Positions 57,016 to 64,000 of a stretch of DNA of 64,000 nucleotides are shown here, one piece after another. A model generated the notes under the pieces. The model did not search any database, had not been told where the DNA came from, and saw nothing but the letters and a program-made list of their open reading frames with translations. The translations under genes were made by a program, and so were the position numbers. Position 1 is the first letter of the stretch. Each line of letters begins with the position of its first letter. Source of the DNA: Rhodomicrobium lacus (GTDB lineage Bacteria; Pseudomonadota; Alphaproteobacteria; Rhizobiales; Rhodomicrobiaceae); the NCBI RefSeq assembly GCF_003992725.1, contig NZ_RZNF01000002.1, forward strand, positions 682,001 through 746,000. The letters are read 5' to 3'.

Positions 57016-58974
57016 TTACTGTAGCGGGGCTTCGCGCGGCGTCTTCGGGCGCGGTCGCGGGCACGCCTTGAGCCTGCGGTAGAGCGTGTTGCGGCTGATG
57101 CCGAGACGGCGCGCCGCCTCCGACATGTTGCCTTCGCTTGCGAGCACGGCTCGCTCGATCATGATGTCGGAGCTGGCGCGAAGCGAGTCGGCTGCGCAGG
57201 CGTCATCCGCCATTCTGGACGGGGTGTCGAGGTTCTGAAGATCCTCGATCAGGTCGTCCGGCAGGTGCCGCCAGCCGATCATGACCTCACCCTCGTCGAC
57301 CACGGCGCATGCAAAAAGCAGCGCATTCGAAAGCTGGCGCAGATTGCCCGGCCAGCGATAGCGGGCAAACGCGGCGGCCACGTCCGGCGCCAGCATCAGC
57401 GACCTGCCGGGCTCGAACGCCGAGAGCATGCGCGCGACGATGGCCGCGAAATCGGTGCGCTCGCGGAGCGCCGGAAGCTTCAGTGTAAGGCCGTTCAGCC
57501 GATAATAAAGATCGGCGCGGAAGCGTCCGGCCTCTACCTCGGCCTTGAGCGGCTTGTGGCTCGCCGCGATCAGGGCGAAATCCACCTTCGCGGGCTTGCC
57601 GCCGCCGAGCGGAACCACCTCGCGCTCCTGAAGCACGCGCAAAAGGCGCGATTGCAGCGAAAGAGGCATGTCGCCGATCTCGTCGAGAAACAGCGTGCCG
57701 CCGTTCGCCTCGCGGATGCGGCCGGGCGATCCCTCGCGGCGAGCGCCGGTGAAGGCGCCCGGCGCATATCCGAACAGCTCCGATTCGATCAGGTGTTCCG
57801 GCAACGCCGCGCAGTTCACCGCGACGAACGGCGCATCCTTGCGCGGCCCGGAAGCATGGATAGCGGCGGAAACGCGCTCCTTGCCCGCGCCCGACTCGCC
57901 CTGAAGCAGGATCGGGATCGGCTTGCCCGCCACCTTGCGGGCCCGGTCGATCACGAGCTTCATCGTCTCGTCGCCCGTGTCGAGGTCGGCGAGCGGATCC
58001 CGAAGCGGCAGGGCAAGCGGCGTCTCCCGCCGGCGCGGCGGAGCGATCCGGCTGCCAGGTTCGATGCGAAGATACAGAGGCCGCCCCGCACGGCTGACGG
58101 TGGGTTCGACGCGGCCCGTCTGGCGGCGCGCGAGATCGCAAAGGCGCGCCATGTCGAGCGACAGGACAGCGCCGATCGCGGCGCTTCCGATGTCTTCGGC
58201 TCGGAGGTCGAGAAGCACGCGCGCAGCATGGTTCGCACCAGCGATGCGGCCGTCCTCGGCGAGCGCGACAAGCCCTTCGGCGAGCGTGCCGATGCCTTCC
58301 GCCTGCGGATGAAGCCGAAGCCGCATGTGGCTCTCGTGGTGAAGTTCGAAAAGCCGATTCTCGATCATATGGCTCGCCGCGCTGACAAGACCCGACGTGT
58401 GCGGATGCCGTACGCGATGATGGCCCGACACATCGATGACACCGAGAATGCGCCCGTCCGAACCCGTCACGGGCGCGGCGGCGCACGTCAGAAAGCGGTT
58501 GTGCTCAAGAAAATGCTCGGCCCCATGCACAAGCACCGCCGCGCCTTCGACGATGGCGGTTCCGATGGCATTGGTGCCCCGGCTCGTTTCATGCCACGAC
58601 GCACCCGGCTTGAGCGCAACGCGCGAGGCACGCTCCACGAAGTCGGCGTCGCCCAGCGCCTCGATCAGCACGCCCTGCTCGTCGGCAAGGACGACCATGC
58701 TGCCGGAGCCCCGGACCTGCGCATAGAGATAGTCCATGACGGGACGCGCGCGCGTCAGAAGCTCGCGCCGGCGCTCCAGCGTTTCCTTCAGGCGCGAGGT
58801 GGAAATCCGGTCTTCCGCATTGAACCGCGGAACAAGCCCCGCGCCGAGACATCGTTCCCAGCTTCGCGAGACGGTCGCGCCAACGAGGGCGGCGGGCGGA
58901 ATTTCCCCGCGATCCAGCATCTTGCGGGCGCGATCCAACGACGACGCGCCCTTTGCGGCGTTCTCCATCGGCAT
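57016..58974 (-). CDS. Sigma-54-dependent transcriptional activator, AcoR-like
   Basis: The 652-residue protein has an N-terminal GAF domain (about 70-200), a PAS-like segment, and an AAA+ domain with Walker A GESGAGKERVSAA, the sigma-54 contact GAFTGA (YAPGAFTGARREG), Walker B GGTLFLDEIGDM and a C-terminal FIS-type HTH (MSEAARRLGISRNTLYRRLK). GGGAGAC precedes the ATG. It is divergent from the alcohol dehydrogenase gene whose upstream region contains a -24/-12 promoter, so that gene is the likely target. The GAF domain would sense an alcohol or related metabolite. Confidence 0.93.
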   Translation of the reverse strand: MPMENAAKGASSLDRARKMLDRGEIPPAALVGATVSRSWERCLGAGLVPRFNAEDRISTSRLKETLERRRELLTRARPVMDYLYAQVRGSGSMVVLADEQGVLIEALGDADFVERASRVALKPGASWHETSRGTNAIGTAIVEGAAVLVHGAEHFLEHNRFLTCAAAPVTGSDGRILGVIDVSGHHRVRHPHTSGLVSAASHMIENRLFELHHESHMRLRLHPQAEGIGTLAEGLVALAEDGRIAGANHAARVLLDLRAEDIGSAAIGAVLSLDMARLCDLARRQTGRVEPTVSRAGRPLYLRIEPGSRIAPPRRRETPLALPLRDPLADLDTGDETMKLVIDRARKVAGKPIPILLQGESGAGKERVSAAIHASGPRKDAPFVAVNCAALPEHLIESELFGYAPGAFTGARREGSPGRIREANGGTLFLDEIGDMPLSLQSRLLRVLQEREVVPLGGGKPAKVDFALIAASHKPLKAEVEAGRFRADLYYRLNGLTLKLPALRERTDFAAIVARMLSAFEPGRSLMLAPDVAAAFARYRWPGNLRQLSNALLFACAVVDEGEVMIGWRHLPDDLIEDLQNLDTPSRMADDACAADSLRASSDIMIERAVLASEGNMSEAARRLGISRNTLYRRLKACPRPRPKTPREAPLQ

Positions 58975-59016
58975 GTCTCCCTGTCAGGATGCGCTTCGAG
59001 GGCATCCTTTGAATTT

Positions 59017-59103
59017 GGTAACATTGTCACCGAAAAGGCGGCCAACGCGCAAGAAAAACATAAGTCTTATAAATGCGCCTGTCTCGTTCTGGCACAGTGT
59101 CAC
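59017..59103 (+). promoter_or_regulatory. Possible activator sites upstream of the sigma-54 promoter
   Basis: GGTAACATTGTCACC (59017-59031) is an imperfect palindrome, and a related GGCACAGTGTCAC (59091-59103) lies about 75 nt downstream. Both share a GTCAC half-site. They lie 80-155 nt upstream of the -24 element, the usual range for upstream activating sites of AcoR-type regulators. Confidence 0.45.
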
Positions 59104-59171
59104 GAAATACCACAGCGCGGCGAAACAGTTCACACGCAGAACTTTCACATTATTTCAGATACTTAGCACTA

Positions 59172-59187
59172 TGGCACGGTCCCTGCT
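59172..59187 (+). promoter_or_regulatory. Sigma-54 (-24/-12) promoter of the alcohol dehydrogenase gene
   Basis: TGGCACGGTCCCTGCT matches TGGCACG-N4-TTGCW at all but one position, with the invariant GG and GC exactly 12 nt apart. It lies 112 nt before the dehydrogenase ATG and is divergent from the AcoR-like gene. Confidence 0.85.
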
Positions 59188-59298
59188 TTGTGGTCCCGCA
59201 GCAGGGCGCTCGACCGTCCCGCCCCTTGAAGAACGGGAGAAGCCGCGCGGCGCACCAGCGTGCGCCGGATAAAAAGCTCTCATGGAAGGAAACGCATC

Positions 59299-60450
59299 AT
59301 GGCGGAAACCACTTTTTTCATCCCCTCGCTCAATCTCTTCGGCGCGGGCTGCCTTTCGGGGGCTGCCGATCACGCGAAGGCCAAGGGCTTCAGGCGTGCG
59401 CTGATTGTTACGGACATGGGCATGTACAAGCTCGGCGCGGCGGAGAAAGTCGCCTCCCTCCTGACCGAGCGCGGCGTGTCGAGCGCGATCTTCCCCGGCG
59501 CCCAGCCAAATCCGACCGTGAAGAACGTCGAGGACGGCCTTGCGCAGCTCCGGCAGGAAGACTGCGATGTGGTGATCTCGCTCGGTGGCGGCTCCGCGCA
59601 TGATTGCGCGAAAGGCATTGCGCTGACAGCCACCAACGGCGGCAGCATCAAGGATTACGAGGGTGTCGACAAATCGCCCAAGCCGCAGCTCCCGCTGATC
59701 GCGATCAACACCACGGCGGGCACGGCGAGCGAAATGACGCGCTTCTGCATCATCACCGACGAGGACCGTCACGTGAAGATGGCCATCGTGGATCGGCACA
59801 CGACGCCGATCCTCTCGGTCAACGATCCCGTGCTGATGCTCGGCAAGCCCGCGCCGCTGACCGCCGCCACCGGCATGGACGCGCTGACCCACGCCATCGA
59901 GGCCTACGTTTCCATCGCCGCCACGCCCATCACGGACGCCTGCGCGCTGAAAGCCGTGTCTATCATCTCGAACAACCTTCGCGACGCGGTCGCCGACGGG
60001 CAGAACCTCGCCGCGCGCGAGGCGATGTCCTACGCGGGCTTCATGGCGGGCATGGCGTTCAACAATGCATCGCTCGGCTATGTGCATGCGATGGCGCATC
60101 AGCTCGGCGGCTTCTACGACCTGCCGCACGGCGTCTGCAACGCAATCCTGCTGCCGCATGTTCAGAGGTACAATGCGCAGGTCGCTGCAACGCGGCTCAA
60201 GGATGTGGGACACGCCCTGGGCGTCGATACCACGGGCATGTCGGACGAGAAGGGCGCGGATGCGTGCATCCATGCGATCCAGCGGCTTTCAACGGATATC
60301 GGCATCCCGGCGAGCCTCACCGAACTCGGCATGAAGGACGAGGATGTGCCAATACTCGCCACCAACGCACTGAAGGATGCCTGCGGCTTCACCAATCCGA
60401 AACAGGCAACCCAGGCCGAGATCGAGGCGATCTTCCGCGCGGCGGCATAG
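59299..60450 (+). CDS. Iron-containing alcohol dehydrogenase (group III)
   Basis: The 383-residue protein resembles Zymomonas AdhB-type enzymes: [20 protein letters not shown] (NAD-binding), [19 protein letters not shown] and [11 protein letters not shown]. The metal-ligand segment [20 protein letters not shown] carries the His residues. It interconverts a primary alcohol and aldehyde with NAD. AAGGAAACGC precedes the ATG. Its sigma-54 promoter and the divergent AcoR-like activator indicate induction by a substrate-derived signal. A hairpin terminator follows. Confidence 0.92.
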   Translation: MAETTFFIPSLNLFGAGCLSGAADHAKAKGFRRALIVTDMGMYKLGAAEKVASLLTERGVSSAIFPGAQPNPTVKNVEDGLAQLRQEDCDVVISLGGGSAHDCAKGIALTATNGGSIKDYEGVDKSPKPQLPLIAINTTAGTASEMTRFCIITDEDRHVKMAIVDRHTTPILSVNDPVLMLGKPAPLTAATGMDALTHAIEAYVSIAATPITDACALKAVSIISNNLRDAVADGQNLAAREAMSYAGFMAGMAFNNASLGYVHAMAHQLGGFYDLPHGVCNAILLPHVQRYNAQVAATRLKDVGHALGVDTTGMSDEKGADACIHAIQRLSTDIGIPASLTELGMKDEDVPILATNALKDACGFTNPKQATQAEIEAIFRAAA

Positions 60451-60491
60451 TTCGCAACGGTTTCCGTCCGCCCCTCCCAAAAGGACGGATT

Positions 60492-60526
60492 GGCTCGGGG
60501 TCTGGCGTTGGCTCCGAGCCTCTTTT
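60492..60526 (+). terminator. Intrinsic terminator of the alcohol dehydrogenase gene
   Basis: GGCTCGG (60492-60498) pairs with CCGAGCC (60514-60520), followed by TCTTTTC. It lies between the convergent dehydrogenase and CDF genes. Confidence 0.8.
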
Positions 60527-60545
60527 CTTTGGCCTAGCGGCCGCC

Positions 60546-61496
60546 TCAAACGACATCATCCGGCGCGAGCGCGCAGGACTCGGCATCGCCGTACTCGATC
60601 TGCAGCGTGACATGCTGAATGCCGAAACCGGCGTGCAAGTCTTGGCCCGCGCGCGCGATGAACGCGTCGCCCGGATGCCCTCCTGGCATCACGAGATGAC
60701 AGGTCAGCGCGCTTTCGGTGGTGCTCATCGCCCAGATGTGGAGATCGTGAATGCAGGCAACGCCGGGCAGCGCTTCGAGGTGGCGTCGCACCGCGCCCGG
60801 ATCGATACCGGGCGGCACGCCTTGCAACGCCATGTTCACCGAATCGCGCAACAGCCCCCAGGTGCCCGCCACGATGACGCCCGCGATGGCAAGGCTCACC
60901 GCCGGGTCGATCCACATCCAGCCCGTCTGCCAGATCACGAAGGCCGACAGCAGCACACCCACTGAAACGCCCGCGTCCGCCGCAAGATGCAGATAGGCGC
61001 CGCGGATGTTGATATCGCCGTGCCGCCCTCGCATGAACAAAAGCGCCGTGCCGCCGTTTATCACCACACCGATGGCGGAGGCGATCATCACGCCACCCGC
61101 CGCGACCGGCTCGGGGTAGAAAAACCGCCGCACTGCCTCCAGTGCGATGGCACCGACGGCGATCAGGAGAATGATGGCGTTGGCAAGCGCGGCGAGGATC
61201 GACGTCGAGCGATAGCCATAGGTGAAGCGCTCGGTCGGCGCCTTTTTCGCCGCCGTGGCGGCACCCCAGGCAAGGAGCAGGCCGAACACGTCGGAGAGGT
61301 TATGTCCGGCGTCGGCGATGAGCGCCACGGAGTTCGCGATCACCCCGTAGACGGCCTGTGCCACGACGAGCGCGATGTTCAGGGTCACGCTGATGGCAAA
61401 GGCCGACTGGAAGTTCTGCGGGGCATGGGTGTGGCCGTGCGCATGGCCGTGAGCGTGCGAATGACCGTGACCGCTACCGTGATCGTGCCCGTGCAT
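60546..61496 (-). CDS. CDF-type zinc/cation exporter, CzcD/ZitB-like
   Basis: The 316-residue protein begins with a His-rich stretch MHGHDHGSGHGHSHAHGHAH, then six membrane helices with the CDF metal sites NSVALIADAGHNLSDVFGLL and HLAADAGVSVGVL, and a cytoplasmic domain (HDLHIWAMSTTESALTCHLV). It exports Zn or a related metal by proton antiport. I chose the ATG at 61496 because it starts with the His-rich loop; an in-frame start 89 codons earlier covers unrelated sequence. It is transcribed toward the dehydrogenase gene. Confidence 0.93.
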   Translation of the reverse strand: MHGHDHGSGHGHSHAHGHAHGHTHAPQNFQSAFAISVTLNIALVVAQAVYGVIANSVALIADAGHNLSDVFGLLLAWGAATAAKKAPTERFTYGYRSTSILAALANAIILLIAVGAIALEAVRRFFYPEPVAAGGVMIASAIGVVINGGTALLFMRGRHGDINIRGAYLHLAADAGVSVGVLLSAFVIWQTGWMWIDPAVSLAIAGVIVAGTWGLLRDSVNMALQGVPPGIDPGAVRRHLEALPGVACIHDLHIWAMSTTESALTCHLVMPGGHPGDAFIARAGQDLHAGFGIQHVTLQIEYGDAESCALAPDDVV

Positions 61497-61731
61497 GTGA
61501 CCCGCTTGCTCCTGCTTGCCTCGACGATACCGTAGCTTGCGGCAATGTTGATGGAAACCGGTAATTCCGCCCTGAAGGACCCGATACGCGGGCGGTGAAC
61601 GGTGCAAAAAGATACGATATGCTGGCGATGACTTCCTCCCCGTGTAGCGCTTCGGTTCGATCTTGCTCAACGGCTGCTTTACTTTTTCGCGGCCATCGCC
61701 GAAATGTCGCGGAACCGGGTTGGAGACCTTG

Positions 61732-62484
61732 ATGCGCGTATTTTCATCCGATGGCGTTGACATAGCCTATACCGTCGACGGCGAAGGCGACCCGATCCTG
61801 CTCATCCACGGCTTCGCGTCGAACGCCGCGACCAACTGGAAGGACACGGGCTGGGTGCGGTGGCTGACCGGCAACGGCTTTCGCGTGATCTCGCTCGACA
61901 ATCGCGGCCATGGCGCAAGCGCCAAGCTTTACGAGCCCGACGCTTACACGGGCCCGGTGATGGCGGAAGATGCGCGACGGCTGCTCGATCACCTCGGCAT
62001 CGCGCGCGCCGACGTGATGGGCTATTCGATGGGCGCGCGGATAGCGGCTTTCCTCGCCCTGGCTCATCCCGAACGTGTGAGGCGAGCGATCTTCGCGGGG
62101 CTCGGCGCGAACATGATCCACGGCGTCGGCGATCCCGAACCCATCGCGGAAGCGCTGTTGGCCGACGATCCGGCGGCCGTGGACGACGCGAACGCGCGCG
62201 GCTTCCGCAGCTTTGCGGACAACACGAAAAGCGACCGGCGCGCGCTCGCCGCTTGCATCAAGGCTTCGCGCGACCGCATCCCCGGCGAAGACCTGGCGAG
62301 GCTGACAATGCCGGTCCTCGTCGCGGTCGGCACCGTGGACGCCATCGCAGGACCGGCGCAACCGCTCGCGGAGGCGATCCCCGGCGCGCGTGCGCTCGAT
62401 ATTCCGGGCCGAGATCATATGAAGGCTGTCGGCGACCGCGTGTTCAAGGACGGTGTGCTGGCCTTCCTGCGGGAGAAGCCATGA
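61732..62484 (+). CDS. Alpha/beta-fold hydrolase
   Basis: The 250-residue protein has the oxyanion segment ILLIHGFASN, the nucleophile elbow MGYSMGARIAA (Ser), the acidic residue in VGTVDAIAGPA and the catalytic His in DIPGRDHMKAV. It looks like a small soluble esterase or lipase-like enzyme. A substrate cannot be named. GGAGACCTTG precedes the ATG at 61732. It lies about 100 nt upstream of cysE. Confidence 0.9.
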   Translation: MRVFSSDGVDIAYTVDGEGDPILLIHGFASNAATNWKDTGWVRWLTGNGFRVISLDNRGHGASAKLYEPDAYTGPVMAEDARRLLDHLGIARADVMGYSMGARIAAFLALAHPERVRRAIFAGLGANMIHGVGDPEPIAEALLADDPAAVDDANARGFRSFADNTKSDRRALAACIKASRDRIPGEDLARLTMPVLVAVGTVDAIAGPAQPLAEAIPGARALDIPGRDHMKAVGDRVFKDGVLAFLREKP

Positions 62485-62582
62485 TTATTTTCCGAGCAAT
62501 GTGCATGGCTGGCAAAACTTTGCACAGCTTCGCGCTATCGGTTAAACTCGCGCCAAACGTCCGCTAAGGGGCATACCGCATC

Positions 62583-63446
62583 ATGTTGAAGACGCATCGC
62601 CAGAGCACGGTCGCGGGCGTAGCTGCATGCGATCCAATCTGGGAACAGATCCGCGCCGAAGCGCATGACATCACGCGCCGGGAACCGGAATTGACCGCGT
62701 TCATCTATTCGAACGTTCTCAATCAGCGTTCCCTCGAACAGGCCGTGTGTCAGAGACTGGCGCAGCGTCTCGGCCACGAGGACGTCGACGCCGACCTCAT
62801 CCGGCAGACCTTCACGGGCGTGGTCGAGAATCGTCCCGAACTTCTGGCGGCCTTTCGCGCGGACCTCGCAGCCGTCTTCGACCGCGATCCCGCTTGCAAC
62901 CGCCTCATCGACCCGCTGCTTTACTTCAAGGGCTTTCATGCGCTCCAGACGCAACGCTTCGCGCACATCCTGTGGCATCAGGGGCGCGTAGACTTCGCGA
63001 TGTATCTGCAAAGCCAGTCGTCGCGCACTTTCGGCATCGACATCCACCCAGCCGCGAAAATCGGGCGTGGCATCATGTTCGACCACGGGACCGGAATAGT
63101 CATCGGCGAAACCGCGGAGGTCGGCGACAATACCTCGCTTCTGCATGCGGTGACACTTGGCGGCAGCGGCAAGGAAACGGGCGATCGACATCCGAAGATC
63201 GGGCGCGGCGTGATGATCGGCGCGGGCTCGAAGATCCTTGGCAACATTCATGTCGGCGACTGCGCGCGCATCGCGGCCGGCAGCGTCGTGCTCAAGGACG
63301 TGCCGCCGAAAACGACTGTTGCGGGAGTGCCTGCGAGAGTGGTAGGCGAAGCGGGCTGCGCGCAGCCATCCAGAATGATGGATCAAGCGCTGAACGGAGA
63401 TTGCGGCTGCTTCGATGAAAGCGCCGAACAGACAGGCACACCATGA
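62583..63446 (+). CDS. cysE: Serine O-acetyltransferase
   Basis: The 287-residue product has the helical N-terminal SATase domain (EPELTAFIYSNVLNQRSLEQ), then a left-handed beta helix (FGIDIHPAAKIGRGIMFDHG, TSLLHAVTLGGSGKETGDRH) with the active-site His residues. It makes O-acetylserine, the precursor of cysteine. The C-terminus, GCGCFDESAEQTGTP, is longer than in enterobacterial CysE. It overlaps the DUF3126 gene by 4 nt (ATGA). Confidence 0.95.
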   Translation: MLKTHRQSTVAGVAACDPIWEQIRAEAHDITRREPELTAFIYSNVLNQRSLEQAVCQRLAQRLGHEDVDADLIRQTFTGVVENRPELLAAFRADLAAVFDRDPACNRLIDPLLYFKGFHALQTQRFAHILWHQGRVDFAMYLQSQSSRTFGIDIHPAAKIGRGIMFDHGTGIVIGETAEVGDNTSLLHAVTLGGSGKETGDRHPKIGRGVMIGAGSKILGNIHVGDCARIAAGSVVLKDVPPKTTVAGVPARVVGEAGCAQPSRMMDQALNGDCGCFDESAEQTGTP

Positions 63447-63655
63447 CGCCCGCAGAAATCAAGGCCCTCGAAAAATACCTCAGGAAGACTTTCGGTCTGG
63501 AGGCCATCGAGGTCAAGAAACGCCAGAAGAAGCAGGATTCCGTCGAAGTGTTCGTGAAGGAGGAGTTCATCGGCGTCATCTACAAGGACGATGAAGACGA
63601 TGAAGTCAGCTATCAATTCCAGATGGCGATCCTCGAAGACGATCTGAAAGAGTAG
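63443..63655 (+). CDS. DUF3126 family small protein
   Basis: The 70-residue protein starts MTPAEIKALEKYLRKTFGLE, with KKRQKKQDSVEVFVKEEFIG and an acidic end (ILEDDLKE), matching DUF3126. This family is conserved in alphaproteobacteria next to cysE. Its function is not known. The ATG overlaps the cysE stop, so the two are probably translated together. Confidence 0.9.
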   Translation: MTPAEIKALEKYLRKTFGLEAIEVKKRQKKQDSVEVFVKEEFIGVIYKDDEDDEVSYQFQMAILEDDLKE

Positions 63656-63666
63656 GAAGGCGCGCC

Positions 63667-64000
63667 ATGGCGATCTACGCCCTCGACGGTATTTCTCCCG
63701 AGTTGCCGCCCGAGGGCGATTTCTGGATCGCGCCGACAGCCGTGCTTGTCGGCAGGGTTCTCCTTGGCCGCGAGGCTTCGGTGTGGTTCGGATCTGTTCT
63801 GCGCGGCGACAACGATCCCATCGAGATCGGCGACGGCACGAATATTCAGGACATGACGATGATCCACACGGATCTCGGCGCGCCCGTGCGTGTCGGCCGG
63901 GGCTGCACCATCGGTCACCGTGTTACGCTTCATGGTTGTACGGTCGGCGACAACTGCCTCATCGGTATGGGCGCGACAATCCTCAATCACGCCGTGATCG
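63667..64000 (+). CDS. Gamma-carbonic-anhydrase-like hexapeptide protein (partial)
   Basis: The frame runs past the window end with at least 111 residues. It shows left-handed beta-helix repeats (SVWFGSVLRGDNDPIEIGDG, DMTMIHTDLGAPVRVG, CTIGHRVTLHG) with the His residues of gamma-carbonic anhydrase/YrdA-type proteins. The ATG at 63667 follows AGGAAGG, 11 nt after DUF3126. It may bind zinc; hydratase activity varies in this family. Confidence 0.9.
   Translation, partial: MAIYALDGISPELPPEGDFWIAPTAVLVGRVLLGREASVWFGSVLRGDNDPIEIGDGTNIQDMTMIHTDLGAPVRVGRGCTIGHRVTLHGCTVGDNCLIGMGATILNHAVI

Overview
The window is GC-rich and comes from an anoxygenic phototrophic alphaproteobacterium of the purple non-sulfur, Rhizobiales-like type. 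The evidence is a bacteriochlorophyll a / reaction-centre gene cluster (bchFNBHLM-lhaA-puhABC-puhE, with aerR-ppsR-bchG-bch2-bchP-tspO divergent), a soluble cytochrome c2, and alphaproteobacterial versions of the housekeeping genes. From memory, the cytochrome c2 resembles that of Rhodomicrobium vannielii, so Rhodomicrobium or a close relative is my best guess; I could not run a search.

Layout. (1) 1-5388 is the right end of an integrative element or prophage. It carries a DUF2303 fragment, its own DNA polymerase III beta clamp, an apparently inactivated DnaQ-like protein, a DUF4031 protein, SSB, a small HTH protein and a tyrosine integrase whose 3' end runs into tRNA-Arg(CCG), the attachment site. 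(2) 5591-13884 holds polA, galU, a lytic transglycosylase and two adjacent SGNH-fold envelope proteins that both seem to have lost their catalytic residues. (3) 13885-14853 is about 1 kb with no convincing gene. (4) 14854-35603 is the photosynthesis cluster. The minus-strand superoperon bchF to puhC is tightly overlapped; puhE follows behind a perfect FNR/FixK box. Divergently, aerR (B12-binding antirepressor) and ppsR (repressor) precede bchG, bch2, bchP, tspO and a small membrane protein. PpsR-type TGT-N12-ACA motifs lie before bchG and, in near-consensus form, before bchF. The aerR leader can fold into a compact three-way-junction RNA. (5) 35841-42467 contains cycA, thyA-folA, hflKC, a DegP-type protease, yidD and a small secreted Cys-rich protein. 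(6) 42754-52699 contains a cation efflux protein, uvrA, thrS, a cyclic-nucleotide-domain/CPBP fusion, an MFS exporter and lgt. (7) 53008-55926 is a haem-uptake locus hmuSTU without hmuV, followed by an AT-richer glycosyltransferase-like gene. (8) 57016-60450 is a sigma-54 activator divergent from an iron-type alcohol dehydrogenase that has a near-consensus -24/-12 promoter. (9) 60546-64000 contains a CDF zinc exporter, an alpha/beta hydrolase, cysE, a DUF3126 protein and a partial gamma-carbonic-anhydrase-like gene.

How the genes work together: the photosynthesis block makes bacteriochlorophyll from protoporphyrin IX (BchH, BchM, BchLNB, BchF), attaches and reduces the tail (BchG, BchP), assembles the reaction centre and antenna (PuhA, PuhB, PuhC, PuhE, LhaA, Bch2), and regulates it by oxygen, light and B12 (PpsR, AerR, a probable FNR/FixK input, TspO). 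Cytochrome c2 carries electrons back to the reaction centre.
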